From positions 1 to 64,000 of the forward strand of contig NZ_CBDIPG010000002.1 of assembly GCF_965283645.1 (NCBI RefSeq): a stretch of 64,000 bases of DNA, read 5' to 3'. A program made the position numbers and the translations under genes. The notes under the pieces were generated by a model. The model did no database searches, was not told where the DNA came from, and worked only from the letters and a program-made list of their open reading frames with translations. This stretch comes from Kordia sp965283645. Its GTDB lineage: Bacteria > Bacteroidota > Bacteroidia > Flavobacteriales > Flavobacteriaceae. Within the stretch, counting starts at the first letter, position 1, and each line of letters starts with the position of its first letter. Below, in pieces: positions 27,709 through 36,037 of the stretch.

Positions 27709-27774
27709 CTGTTCTTTTTGAAAGTTATACACTTTTTTGGTGGCTTCTGATAAGAAACCTTTTTTGGATGCCAT
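27703..27774 (-). CDS. Possible 23-residue peptide at the end of the arsenic-type locus
   Basis: Three bases after the stop of the broken phosphatase a frame reads MASKKGFLSEATKKVYNF plus five residues. It is basic and amphipathic and resembles nothing I know. Tight spacing suggests coupling, but it could be chance. Confidence 0.25.
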   Translation of the reverse strand: MASKKGFLSEATKKVYNFQKEQL

Positions 27775-27777
27775 TTT

Positions 27778-28406
27778 TTATGAATTTATTTGCGAGAAAA
27801 CATAATGCATTTCAGTTGCAATTTGTAAACTTCGTTCGTTATATTTTGCTGCTTGTAATGCTGTGTCATCAAAAACTTTTGGATCTTCATAAGTTATTGG
27901 AATACGTTTTTCTGCACCTTTAATGAAAGGACAGCCACCATCAGCTTGTGAACAAGTCATCACAGCAGCGAATTCTGATTTTGGATTAAATTCATCATCT
28001 ATTTTTTTTGAAAAAACTATAATTGGGTGCTCATTCGCTGTATATTTAATAGCATAAATTGAGTTTGTGCTTTTTGAAATTGTTTCAATTTGAAAACCTG
28101 TATTTTTCAATACTTCTGCAACCATTGGAAAGAGTGCTGTTGCTTCGTTCCACCCGAATAACAAAATACCATTGGAATAGTAAAATAAGATGCCATTGTC
28201 TGTGCCCATACTTGAGATAAATGACTTCTTCGTGAATTGTGAGTACAAATAAAATTTATTCGAGTTTTCTCGCCTATTGAAACCTTTGATTGTATAAATT
28301 CGATTAGTGATTGTAAAACCTTTTTACGTTCTTCTACAATACTTGAAGGGTTTAGTTCATTGATTGTTTGCTCAATTTCAGGAAATACCGTGTGGATTGT
28401 TGTCAT
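27778..28406 (-). pseudogene. Arsenate reductase / protein-tyrosine-phosphatase (LMW-PTP), frameshifted
   Basis: Two overlapping frames together give one LMW-PTP of about 209 residues. The 5' frame has the catalytic loop INFICTHNSRRSHLSQVWAQ and reads VFCYSGGTK before leaving frame. The 3' frame resumes with EATALFPMVAEVL and continues through FAAVMTCSQADGGCPF and RSLQIATEMHYVFSQI. Loss of one base near 28146 (GGAACG then AAGCA where GAAGCA is expected) explains the break. It could be a real mutation or a sequencing error. It lies downstream of ArsR, as arsenate reductases do. Confidence 0.8.
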
Positions 28407-28431
28407 TGTATTTTTTTTGAGTATTGAAAAG

Positions 28432-29067
28432 TTATTTTTTTTGTAATAAGTTGTTTATTCGAGTCGATACATATAACATTTCTCTTGCTATAGTGCTTGT
28501 ATCCAAGAAAACCAATTCAATTCTTTTATCTGTAGATGTTGCAGGTTTTACTTTTTCAAGATATATCAATACATGGTGATTCCTGCCAGAGTTTAAAGAT
28601 TCTAAAGATTTTGAATTTACAGTCCAATTTCCTGAACCATAATCAATTTTACATGCCTTTGTGTTACTTCTACGTATATTTTTTAAGCTAAAACCAAAAT
28701 CTTCCAATATGGAAAGTTTTGGAAAAGAATCATATGTTGGAGCAATACCCGCAGATTCAATATGTAAAAGATCACTATGACCATAAAATAACGAACCCGT
28801 TTGCAACCAAACCATAGCTAGTTGACTAATTTTTTCATTCTTCCCGTCAATGAAAAGCACAGCTACTTTAGCATTTTTTTTCGTGTTTTTAAATATGATA
28901 AAAGCAATTTGATCTAACTGCTTTAAACGTTCCGTAGGAATATCAACGAAAGTGTCGCCAATTTCTACGATAGACTTTTTAATGTTACTTTTTAGTGTTT
29001 GTGATTGAACTACTTGTAAAAAGCATAAAAAAAGTAAGATGATTGGAATTGTTGTTTTTGTTTTCAT
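28432..29067 (-). CDS. Secreted LMW-PTP-like protein lacking the catalytic loop
   Basis: From the ATG at 29067 the product is 211 residues with a signal peptide ending VVQSQ. It follows the neighbouring arsenate reductase along its length: VAVLFIDGKNEKISQLAMVW against INFICTHNSRRSHLSQVW, SAGIAPTYDSFPKLSILEDFGFSL against the YSGGTEATALFP...GF segment, and a C-terminal IAREMLYVSTRINNLL. The Cys-X5-Arg loop is gone, so it should have no phosphatase or reductase activity. Its place between ArsR and the reductase suggests an envelope role in arsenic or phosphate handling, by inference. Confidence 0.65.
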   Translation of the reverse strand: MKTKTTIPIILLFLCFLQVVQSQTLKSNIKKSIVEIGDTFVDIPTERLKQLDQIAFIIFKNTKKNAKVAVLFIDGKNEKISQLAMVWLQTGSLFYGHSDLLHIESAGIAPTYDSFPKLSILEDFGFSLKNIRRSNTKACKIDYGSGNWTVNSKSLESLNSGRNHHVLIYLEKVKPATSTDKRIELVFLDTSTIAREMLYVSTRINNLLQKK

Positions 29068-29102
29068 GAGTATATATATTAAAGTTACTTCATTCGTTAA
29101 TC

Positions 29103-29119
29103 GCAATAAAACAATTAAT
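29103..29119. promoter_or_regulatory. Candidate ArsR operator in front of the LMW-PTP-like gene
   Basis: GCAATAAAACAATTAAT matches 29490-29506 (GCAATAATACGATTAAT) at 15 of 17 positions. Both lie just ahead of genes in the same small locus, so a shared repressor site is plausible. Confidence 0.45.
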
Positions 29120-29133
29120 ATTTGCAAATTTTT

Positions 29134-29466
29134 TTAACAACAGTCTTCATTTATCTGTAAATCTTGACCTATAAATTGTTGCATAATTTCTCTCATTTCT
29201 TTCCATTTTTCAATATGTATACAATAACAAACACTTGTACCTTCAACTGTTCCCTTGATGAGTCCTAAGTATTTCAGTTCCTTTAAATGCTGAGAAATTG
29301 TGGGTTGTGCTAAACCAATTTCTTTTACCAACTCTCCACAGACACAAGTATTTATTTTGAATAGATGCTGTAGTATTGCAACTCTTGCTGGATGTCCAAA
29401 TACTTTAGCAAAAAGAGCTATTTGATTTTGTTTATCTGTAAACATTTCTGTTTTAGCTAATCCCAT
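29134..29466 (-). CDS. arsR: ArsR-family metalloid-sensing repressor
   Basis: A 110-residue winged-helix protein. AKVFGHPARVAILQHLF begins the domain, and NTCVCGELVKEIGLAQPTIS is the ELCVCDL-type helix whose cysteines bind As(III) or Sb(III) in known ArsR proteins; the DNA-recognition helix follows. The C-terminus ends in CC, possible extra metal ligands. It heads a minus-strand locus with the secreted LMW-PTP-like gene and the frameshifted reductase. No arsenite exporter gene is present. Confidence 0.88.
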   Translation of the reverse strand: MGLAKTEMFTDKQNQIALFAKVFGHPARVAILQHLFKINTCVCGELVKEIGLAQPTISQHLKELKYLGLIKGTVEGTSVCYCIHIEKWKEMREIMQQFIGQDLQINEDCC

Positions 29467-29489
29467 ATGGTATCTTTTATTAGTCTATT

Positions 29490-29506
29490 GCAATAATACG
29501 ATTAAT
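29490..29506. promoter_or_regulatory. Candidate ArsR operator in front of arsR
   Basis: GCAATAATACGATTAAT lies 24 bases before the arsR start and recurs nearly unchanged at 29103-29119, suggesting autoregulation. Confidence 0.45.
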
Positions 29507-29673
29507 TGTAAAATTAGAAGAATAAAATCTAATTTTTTAATAATAAGCCAATCACCTCAAATCTTATGTGACTGTTCCATTTTATAATTTTTAGTGATAT
29601 TTCAGAGTTGCTAAATATATAGAAATGAACCTTTTTCTGGACTTCTTATTTTATAAGTAATTGAAAATCAGAT

Positions 29674-29696
29674 ATAAAAAAACTACTCAATAGTTT
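29674..29696 (-). terminator. Terminator after the OMPLA-like gene
   Basis: AAACTA (29680-29685) pairs with TAGTTT (29691-29696). On the minus strand a run of Ts follows. It lies about 57 bases after the stop codon. Confidence 0.5.
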
Positions 29697-29752
29697 GTTG
29701 TTTAAAAAAAAATGATTGCATTTTATACTATCAACTGAAAACTGAACTGCTA

Positions 29753-30766
29753 CTAATTAGAATTTTCTCTAATTTTTTCTGCTCTTTTGATTTGAAAAGG
29801 TGTAAACCAATCCCAACTTACACCAATAGAAATTTGATTGCCCGAATCGACAAAGCGATAGTTGTAATTATCATGTCCATAGATGTAACTTGCAAAAATT
29901 CCAATATCACGATCAAAAGGATATAGTGTAAATGTGGTTTCGCTTCGCAACGGTTCTACAAACGGATGTGCACCTTGTATCACTTCAAATTTTTGCTCAA
30001 AAGCATACCGTAATTTAGGCTTCCAAACATGAATGAATTCATATCCTAACCCAAAACGATTTCGACCATAAATATTGATATCAAAGTCTGTATAACCGCC
30101 AAAATTAAACAACCCAACAAATTTATTATGATACAATTCCCAAGAAGCGGTAAACGAATGTACTTTGTAAGGTTTATCAAATTGATTTAAATTATTGAAT
30201 CTAAAATTGAACGATAATCTTGTCGTATTGGTTGAAAAGTTTCCGTTTTGTCTATTTAATAATTCTGATAAATTACTATCATCTGTTATAGTTGTATGAA
30301 GCGCTGTACACGGCATGGTTTCATCATCTTCTCCAGTTAAAAACGAACAACCTGATTGTCCGTTTGAGTAATGTCCGGATTCAATTGCCCAAGCAAAAAA
30401 ATTATTAGTATCTGTTTTGTATAATTGTTGCCAACCAAATAAAATGCGGTACGAAGGTGTTTTTATAGGTTTTGAATTTTCTGCATACATCCGAATATGT
30501 GGTTGAAACGTAAGATACACAGCATCACTTCGCCGTTTTGTTCCTTCTTGCATAATTCGGCGCATATTATTATAAATACTATAATACACAACGGGTTTTG
30601 CATCAAACAAAATAGTTTCTCTCGAATTCATGTTCGATAGATAACTAAAAGTAGTTTTTACCGCAATTGGATAATAATCTGTAAATCCGTTGTCATTGCT
30701 CGCATTTTGTGCATTTACATAAGTTAATAATAAGGTTACAACTATAACTGACACATATTTCTTCAT
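29753..30766 (-). CDS. Outer-membrane phospholipase A-like beta-barrel
   Basis: A 337-residue protein with a signal peptide to about residue 19 (TYVNAQ) and alternating-strand character through the rest. ESGHYSNGQSG resembles the His-x-Ser-Asn-Gly active site of OMPLA (PldA), where the His and Ser form the catalytic pair. The C-terminus does not end in the usual aromatic residue. OMPLA cleaves acyl chains from phospholipids that reach the outer leaflet. An inactive or other barrel is possible. Confidence 0.5.
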   Translation of the reverse strand: MKKYVSVIVVTLLLTYVNAQNASNDNGFTDYYPIAVKTTFSYLSNMNSRETILFDAKPVVYYSIYNNMRRIMQEGTKRRSDAVYLTFQPHIRMYAENSKPIKTPSYRILFGWQQLYKTDTNNFFAWAIESGHYSNGQSGCSFLTGEDDETMPCTALHTTITDDSNLSELLNRQNGNFSTNTTRLSFNFRFNNLNQFDKPYKVHSFTASWELYHNKFVGLFNFGGYTDFDINIYGRNRFGLGYEFIHVWKPKLRYAFEQKFEVIQGAHPFVEPLRSETTFTLYPFDRDIGIFASYIYGHDNYNYRFVDSGNQISIGVSWDWFTPFQIKRAEKIRENSN

Positions 30767-30907
30767 GATTCCTTATTTAGCAACAAAAATAATTCATTTT
30801 TTCACGTAATGTTGCAGTGTTTCCCTTAATATTGAAACAAAAAATTACGTGAAACTACGTTGATGCAATTTTAGAATATTTTGCTAATTTTAGAAAAAAA
30901 TAATTAC

Positions 30908-32155
30908 ATGGGACATCCAAAAGAAATCTTACTACTTAGACATGCAGAAAAACCTGCTGATATTACCAATGAAAACTTATCTACTAAAGGATATGAACGT
31001 GCGGCGGCACTCGCCTACTATATGCCTGATACTTTTGGTACAATTGATCATATCTTTGCGGCTGGTGTTGGACATAAAAGTCATAGTGAGCGCCCAAGAG
31101 AAACCATTACTCCTTTAGCGGACCGTTTGGGTAAAAAAGTACATGATTCTTATTTAAAATATCAATATCCAGAAATGATTACACATATTTTTGGAGACGA
31201 CAAATATACAGATACAACCATTGCTATTGCTTGGCAACATACCGATATTGAGGCTATTGCTAATAAATTTGGAGCGTTAAAAGTTCCCACAACAAAATGG
31301 CCTGGCGATTGTTTTGATTTGGTTTGGAAACTAACACTCAATGCAGATAAAAGCTATACATTAGATCAAATTCCGCAATTATTATTATACGGAGATACGG
31401 ACAATACTATTGTTGATCCGTTAACAAAAACATTTTGTCAAGAATTACAAACTATCGATCCGCGAGATCTTTTTGGCTCACAACCTATAAGTCCAGCTGG
31501 AAACTTTCCTAACCAAGCTATGACCTGTATTTTTCAAGTTCCGAAAGCGAATATTCCTGCCGGATTAACGGAACAATTTATATTTGTTGGTGCTGGCTAT
31601 TTGTTAAATGAACAAGCAATTATTGACAATCAAATTGCGGCAGTTTTAAATGTTGCGTATGATGAAAATGATGTCAAAGATTTGCAAATTCCATTTTCTG
31701 ATCCAACTATAGACAAAAGAACGGCATTACCTTTTGAGCTGGCTTCCAATGAAAATTATTACCTAAATCAATTAGATAAAGTTGGTTTGGTTGATGGAAA
31801 CGAAAATGATGTTACAACCTTAGTTGCCGCAGTTTTAGAAGCTGAACAACTCCTAAATTTCCCAACACCAACACAACAAAAAGAAGCTGGAATGACTAAT
31901 TTCTATGCGCAAGGTAACTTAGTTATTCATTGCCATGATGGTGGAAGTCGATCTGTAACTATAACTGCTTTGTACTTGTACTATAAATACTATGCAACTA
32001 CAGATATTCCTTTTCAAGATGTGTATAAAGATATTATTTGTTTGCGTTGGAATAAATCTGTAAACCATCATCCAACACAAGGAATTTGCGAAAATGCTTA
32101 TAAGGTTTTAAATACTTATGAAGCGTTATTTCCAAAACCTATACTCAAAGGTTAA
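30908..32155 (+). CDS. Two-domain phosphatase: histidine phosphatase + Cys-X5-Arg phosphatase
   Basis: From the ATG at 30908 (MGHPKEILLLRHAEKP) the protein is 415 residues; a TTG start at 30881 is less likely. Residues 1-190 have the histidine-phosphatase LLRHAEKP with His12 and a STKGYERAAAL segment. Residues about 230-415 look like a dual-specificity phosphatase: IAAVLNVAYDEND early, then VIHCHDGGSRSV with Cys342 and Arg348. Each half resembles an independent phosphatase class, and the fusion is unusual. No signal peptide is seen. It ends 73 bases before the RiPP-like peptide gene. Confidence 0.7.
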   Translation: MGHPKEILLLRHAEKPADITNENLSTKGYERAAALAYYMPDTFGTIDHIFAAGVGHKSHSERPRETITPLADRLGKKVHDSYLKYQYPEMITHIFGDDKYTDTTIAIAWQHTDIEAIANKFGALKVPTTKWPGDCFDLVWKLTLNADKSYTLDQIPQLLLYGDTDNTIVDPLTKTFCQELQTIDPRDLFGSQPISPAGNFPNQAMTCIFQVPKANIPAGLTEQFIFVGAGYLLNEQAIIDNQIAAVLNVAYDENDVKDLQIPFSDPTIDKRTALPFELASNENYYLNQLDKVGLVDGNENDVTTLVAAVLEAEQLLNFPTPTQQKEAGMTNFYAQGNLVIHCHDGGSRSVTITALYLYYKYYATTDIPFQDVYKDIICLRWNKSVNHHPTQGICENAYKVLNTYEALFPKPILKG

Positions 32156-32228
32156 TATATACGGCTTTACCGTACCATGAATAACATGATATTTTATAAT
32201 TTTAAAAATTAACTTAAAATTCAAAATC

Positions 32229-32384
32229 ATGAAAAAACAAACTTTAAAAAGTTTAACTTTAAACAAAATTGCTATTTCTAACATTCAAATTATGGGAGGA
32301 CGCGCACAAAGAGGAGAATCTTTATTCAATACAGTATGTGATGCATGTTATACAGATGATTGCCCAAGAAATCAAGATATGTAA
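32229..32384 (+). CDS. Small GG-leader peptide, RiPP (lanthipeptide-type) precursor candidate
   Basis: The frame encodes 51 residues. The leader MKKQTLKSLTLNKIAISNI ends QIMGG at residue 24. The core of 27 residues is Cys-, Ser- and Thr-containing, with VCDACYTDDCP (three cysteines). The leader shares MKK..L..L.LNK..ISN with the peptide at 53316-53474. Such leaders are known from Bacteroidota natural-product precursors. It has its own terminator. No cyclase, dehydratase or radical SAM gene is in reach. In the 434-base gap here I see nothing else. Confidence 0.75.
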   Translation: MKKQTLKSLTLNKIAISNIQIMGGRAQRGESLFNTVCDACYTDDCPRNQDM

Positions 32385-32405
32385 ATCTTTATATCTATTC
32401 ATAGT

Positions 32406-32437
32406 AAAAGCTTTCAGGAAACTGGAAGCTTTTTTTA
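32406..32437 (+). terminator. Terminator after the RiPP-like peptide
   Basis: AAAAGCTTTCAG pairs with CTGGAAGCTTTT (one G-T wobble) around a GAAA tetraloop, followed by a T run, 21 bases after the peptide stop. It shows the small gene is a separate transcription unit. Confidence 0.85.
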
Positions 32438-32589
32438 ATTTGATTGACTATATTTTTAAATGATTCAATACATTTAATTCCAACAATCATAGATGATACT
32501 TAAAATTACTACTTCACAAACAAAAAAATTGAATATCTTTGAAATTGAGTAAATATTACAATGTTTACAACAATCCAATCCACACTATT

Positions 32590-33858
32590 ATGAAAAAATT
32601 GTTACTTGTTATCTTTTTACTTTCTTTCTGTTTTGCAAATGCACAAGAAGGATTTGAAAAAGATATTGACGCTATTGAAGCAAAGTTGATTGAATGGAGG
32701 CGTGATTTTCATGAAAATCCAGAATTGTCTAACAGAGAATTTAAAACTGCTGAAAAAATAGCCAAACATCTAAAATCGTTAGGTTTAGAAGTACAAACGG
32801 GTGTTGCTCATACTGGCGTTGTTGGAATTTTAAAAGGCGATCTTCCTGGAAAAGTAATTGCGTTACGTGCAGATATTGATGCACTTCCAGTTACAGAACG
32901 TACCGATATTCCTTTTAAATCTAAAGTAAGAACCACTTTTAATGATGTAGAAACTGGTGTCATGCACGCTTGCGGACACGATACACACATTTCCATATTA
33001 CTAGGCGTTGCAACTATTTTTTCAAAACATAAAGACAAAATTAGAGGAACTATAAAGTTTATCTTTCAACCTGCAGAAGAAGGCGCACCAAAAGGTGAAG
33101 AAGGCGGTGCAGAAATGATGGTAAAAGAAGGTGTTTTAAAAAATCCGGATGTAGATGCAATTTTTGGTTTACATATAAGTGCCGGACAAGATGTAGGAAC
33201 AATAAACTATAAGCCTGGCGGAATTATGGCAGCTTCACAAAGCTTTGAAATTACCGTTAATGGTAAGCAAAGTCATGGTTCACGACCTTGGACAAGTATT
33301 GATCCTATTATGGCAAGTGTGAAAATTATTGATGGTTTACAAACCATTATTAGTAGAGAATCAGAATTAACCAAAGAAGGCGCAGTCATTACAATTGGAA
33401 AATTTACAAGCGGTGTTCGAAGCAATATTATTCCTGAAAAAGCAACACTCGTTGGAACAATTCGTACATTAGATTATGACATGCAAGCGTTTATCAACAA
33501 ACGAATGAAAGAAATGGTTCCTGCTATTGCAAAAGCATACAGAGCCGAAGCAACTATTAAAATTGAAAAAGGATATCCAATTACATATAACGATCCTACA
33601 TTAACAGCACAAATGCTACCTTCATTACAAAAAGCCGCTGGAAATTCTAATGTAAATGAAATTAGAGCAATTACTGGCGCAGAAGATTTTTCATTCTTTC
33701 AAAAAGAAATCCCTGGATTGTATTTCTTTTTAGGTGGAAAACCTGTCGGAAAGGAAGCAACCTCACATCATACACCCGATTTTTATATTGATGAAAGCGG
33801 AATGAAACTCGGTGTAAAAGCATTTATTCAATTGAGTCTAGATTACTTGAACAACTAA
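32590..33858 (+). CDS. M20-family amidohydrolase (secreted)
   Basis: From the ATG at 32590 the product is 422 residues with a signal peptide ending CFANAQ; an earlier in-frame start lacks a sensible signal. Motifs of M20D peptidases are present: WRRDFHENPELSN, MHACGHDTHISILLGVA (metal ligands), FQPAEEGAPKGEEGGA, and SHHTPDFYID at the end. It likely releases amino acids from N-acyl derivatives in the periplasm. It is seven bases ahead of the glutamate synthase-like gene, so the two form an operon. Confidence 0.9.
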   Translation: MKKLLLVIFLLSFCFANAQEGFEKDIDAIEAKLIEWRRDFHENPELSNREFKTAEKIAKHLKSLGLEVQTGVAHTGVVGILKGDLPGKVIALRADIDALPVTERTDIPFKSKVRTTFNDVETGVMHACGHDTHISILLGVATIFSKHKDKIRGTIKFIFQPAEEGAPKGEEGGAEMMVKEGVLKNPDVDAIFGLHISAGQDVGTINYKPGGIMAASQSFEITVNGKQSHGSRPWTSIDPIMASVKIIDGLQTIISRESELTKEGAVITIGKFTSGVRSNIIPEKATLVGTIRTLDYDMQAFINKRMKEMVPAIAKAYRAEATIKIEKGYPITYNDPTLTAQMLPSLQKAAGNSNVNEIRAITGAEDFSFFQKEIPGLYFFLGGKPVGKEATSHHTPDFYIDESGMKLGVKAFIQLSLDYLNN

Positions 33859-33865
33859 TATTTTT

Positions 33866-35431
33866 ATGGATACAATTTTAAACTTTTTAGGGAATATCAC
33901 ATGGTGGATGTGGATTCTTATCGTACTTGTCGTGATTGCTATCAGAGACATTATACAGAAAAAACACATCATTATTCACAATTATCCTGTTATTGGACAT
34001 ATTCGATATATGTTTGAAAGTATCGGACCCGAAATTCGCCAATATTTTGTAGCAAATAATCGTGAAGAATTGCCTTTTAATCGTATTGAACGTGGCTGGA
34101 TTTATGCTTCCGCGAAAAAACAAAACAATTACGAAGGTTTTGGAACCGATAGGGATATTTATGCGCATCAACATATATTCATTAACAATGCCATGATGCC
34201 GTATCAAGTTGGAGAAAATCATCCAAATTCGATTGACAAAACGTTTTTACCATGTGCAAAAATCATGGGAGAATTTAACAAAAGAAAGCGTCCTTATCGT
34301 CCTGCATCTGTTATAAATATTTCTGCTATGAGTTTTGGTTCATTATCTGCGAAAGCAGTAGAATCAATGAATAAAGGTGTAAAAATGGCAGACGCATATC
34401 ACAACACTGGTGAAGGCGGATTGTCTCCGTATCACCGTAATGGTGGTGATGTCGTATTTCACTTTGGAACAGGATATTTTGGTGTTCGTGCAGAAGATGG
34501 TGGCTTTTCTATGGAAAAAATGATCAAATTGGTGGAAGATAATCCGTTTATACGTGCCATTGAAGTAAAATTATCGCAAGGTGCAAAACCTGGAAAAGGT
34601 GGAGTATTGCCTGGCGAAAAAATTTCAAAAGAAATTGCAGAAATTCGTGGTGTGGAAGTTGGAAAAGATGTATTATCGCCACCAAATCACAAAGCATTTT
34701 CGAACGTTCCTGAGTTGATCGAGTTCATTGAAAAAATTGCAGAAGCCACAGGATTACCTGTTGGAATTAAAGCCGCTATTGGTAAATTGGATCAATGGGA
34801 AGAATTAGCAGACATCATGAAAACTACAGGAAAAGGTCCTGATTTTATTACAGTTGACGGTGGTGAAGGTGGAACTGGAGCCGCGCCGCCAAGTTTTGCA
34901 GATCATGTTTCATTGCCTTGGGTTTACGGATTTGCAGATTTGTACCGATTGTTTCAAGATAAAGGACTTTCAGAACGCATCGTATTTATCGGAAGTGGAA
35001 AATTAGGATTTCCTGCCAAAGCTGCAATGGCGTTTGCTATGGGCGTTGATTGTATCAATGTAGCACGTGAAGCCATGATGAGTATTGGATGTATTCAGGC
35101 AAAAGTGTGTCATACAAATAGATGTCCTACAGGAATTGCTACACAGAGTAAATGGTTGCAAAACGGGATTGATCCTACGCTGAAATCTGCTCGATTGGCA
35201 CAATATTTTAAAACGTTTAGAAAAGAATTTATCGAAGTTACACATGCGGCTGGTCACGAACATCCGTGTCAGTTTACTATGGAAGATATAGAGGTTAATG
35301 TTGATGACCACAATTTGTCGAAGGAATTGAAATCGACATATATGTATGAAAAGACAATTGTTCCTTTTAAAGATATGCAAACCTTGAAAGATTGTATGTA
35401 TTTAGGAGGAAAAGCTACAAGTCAAAGCTAG
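33866..35431 (+). CDS. FMN-binding glutamate synthase-like protein, membrane-anchored
   Basis: A 521-residue protein with an N-terminal membrane helix (about 12-28). The rest is a stand-alone GltS synthase domain: SAMSFGSLSAKAVES, GEGGLSPYHRNGGD, TVDGGEGGTGAAPPSFADH (FMN phosphate site) and CIQAKVCHTNRCPTGIAT, whose C-x5-C-x4-C spacing is that of the glutamate synthase [3Fe-4S] cluster. No glutaminase domain is present. Its true reaction is unknown. Confidence 0.88.
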   Translation: MDTILNFLGNITWWMWILIVLVVIAIRDIIQKKHIIIHNYPVIGHIRYMFESIGPEIRQYFVANNREELPFNRIERGWIYASAKKQNNYEGFGTDRDIYAHQHIFINNAMMPYQVGENHPNSIDKTFLPCAKIMGEFNKRKRPYRPASVINISAMSFGSLSAKAVESMNKGVKMADAYHNTGEGGLSPYHRNGGDVVFHFGTGYFGVRAEDGGFSMEKMIKLVEDNPFIRAIEVKLSQGAKPGKGGVLPGEKISKEIAEIRGVEVGKDVLSPPNHKAFSNVPELIEFIEKIAEATGLPVGIKAAIGKLDQWEELADIMKTTGKGPDFITVDGGEGGTGAAPPSFADHVSLPWVYGFADLYRLFQDKGLSERIVFIGSGKLGFPAKAAMAFAMGVDCINVAREAMMSIGCIQAKVCHTNRCPTGIATQSKWLQNGIDPTLKSARLAQYFKTFRKEFIEVTHAAGHEHPCQFTMEDIEVNVDDHNLSKELKSTYMYEKTIVPFKDMQTLKDCMYLGGKATSQS

Positions 35432-35470
35432 ATTGTTGGATTGTTGGATTGTTGGATTGTTGGATTGTTG
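35431..35470 (+). repeat. Five tandem copies of GATTGTTG
   Basis: Five perfect 8-base units begin on the last base of the stop codon and fill the gap before the next, convergent gene. Perfect copies of a short unit expand and contract by slippage. Confidence 0.95.
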
Positions 35471-35477
35471 AGAAGAT

Positions 35478-35957
35478 TCAATTTTCTCCCAATTCTTCTA
35501 ACTCTAAGTTGAAATCGTATTGCAAGTCTTCATGAAGCGTACTAATGGCTTTTTTAGCCATTGCTAATTGTCGATCATAAATGTTCATCATTTGTAGACT
35601 TCTTTTGTGTGATGGCTTTAATTCTTTTAATTTGCCACAAAAATACAATAGAATTTCTGCTTCGGTTTCTTTCTTTTTAGAGTAACGAATGTACTTTTTG
35701 AGTAATCGTAAAATTTTACGCGTACTTTTTTTGACATAATACAAACTATCATGATTTAACTTTGAAAATTCAACATCGATTTCAGCTTTTATTTCACGAA
35801 TGTATTCGTCTTCATCTCTCGAATCAAAAAGTACATAGGTAAGTAATTCTTTGTTTTCTTTTTTGAACTTTGCCAGTTTCAAACAGATGTCAATGAGTTC
35901 TTGATGCGTGTGTTCTTTTAATTCTTTTTTTAATATTGATACGGTAACTGGCTTCAT
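35478..35957 (-). CDS. Conserved hypothetical helical protein
   Basis: A 159-residue cytoplasmic protein, almost entirely helical and charged. I recall similar small proteins in Flavobacteriaceae but no function. ELIDICLKLAKFKKENKELLTYVL and IRELKAEID-like helices suggest an alpha bundle. It is convergent with the glutamate synthase-like gene and stands alone. Confidence 0.65.
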   Translation of the reverse strand: MKPVTVSILKKELKEHTHQELIDICLKLAKFKKENKELLTYVLFDSRDEDEYIREIKAEIDVEFSKLNHDSLYYVKKSTRKILRLLKKYIRYSKKKETEAEILLYFCGKLKELKPSHKRSLQMMNIYDRQLAMAKKAISTLHEDLQYDFNLELEELGEN

Positions 35958-36037
35958 GTATGTGTATTGCTTTCTGTGTGATTTAAAAAGTAAAGAACGG
36001 GAATTTTAAATTGATGAATTTTGTTTTGTGGAACTTC

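Noticed and set aside
29134..29466. Complete arsenic resistance operon
   Set aside because: No ArsB or ACR3 exporter and no methyltransferase are present, and the reductase is frameshifted.
32269..32463. 64-residue frame overlapping the RiPP-like peptide gene
   Set aside because: It is in another frame, runs through the terminator and has no sensible composition; the 51-residue frame has the leader and the start context.
35431..35470. CRISPR array
   Set aside because: The units are 8 bases and directly adjacent without spacers.
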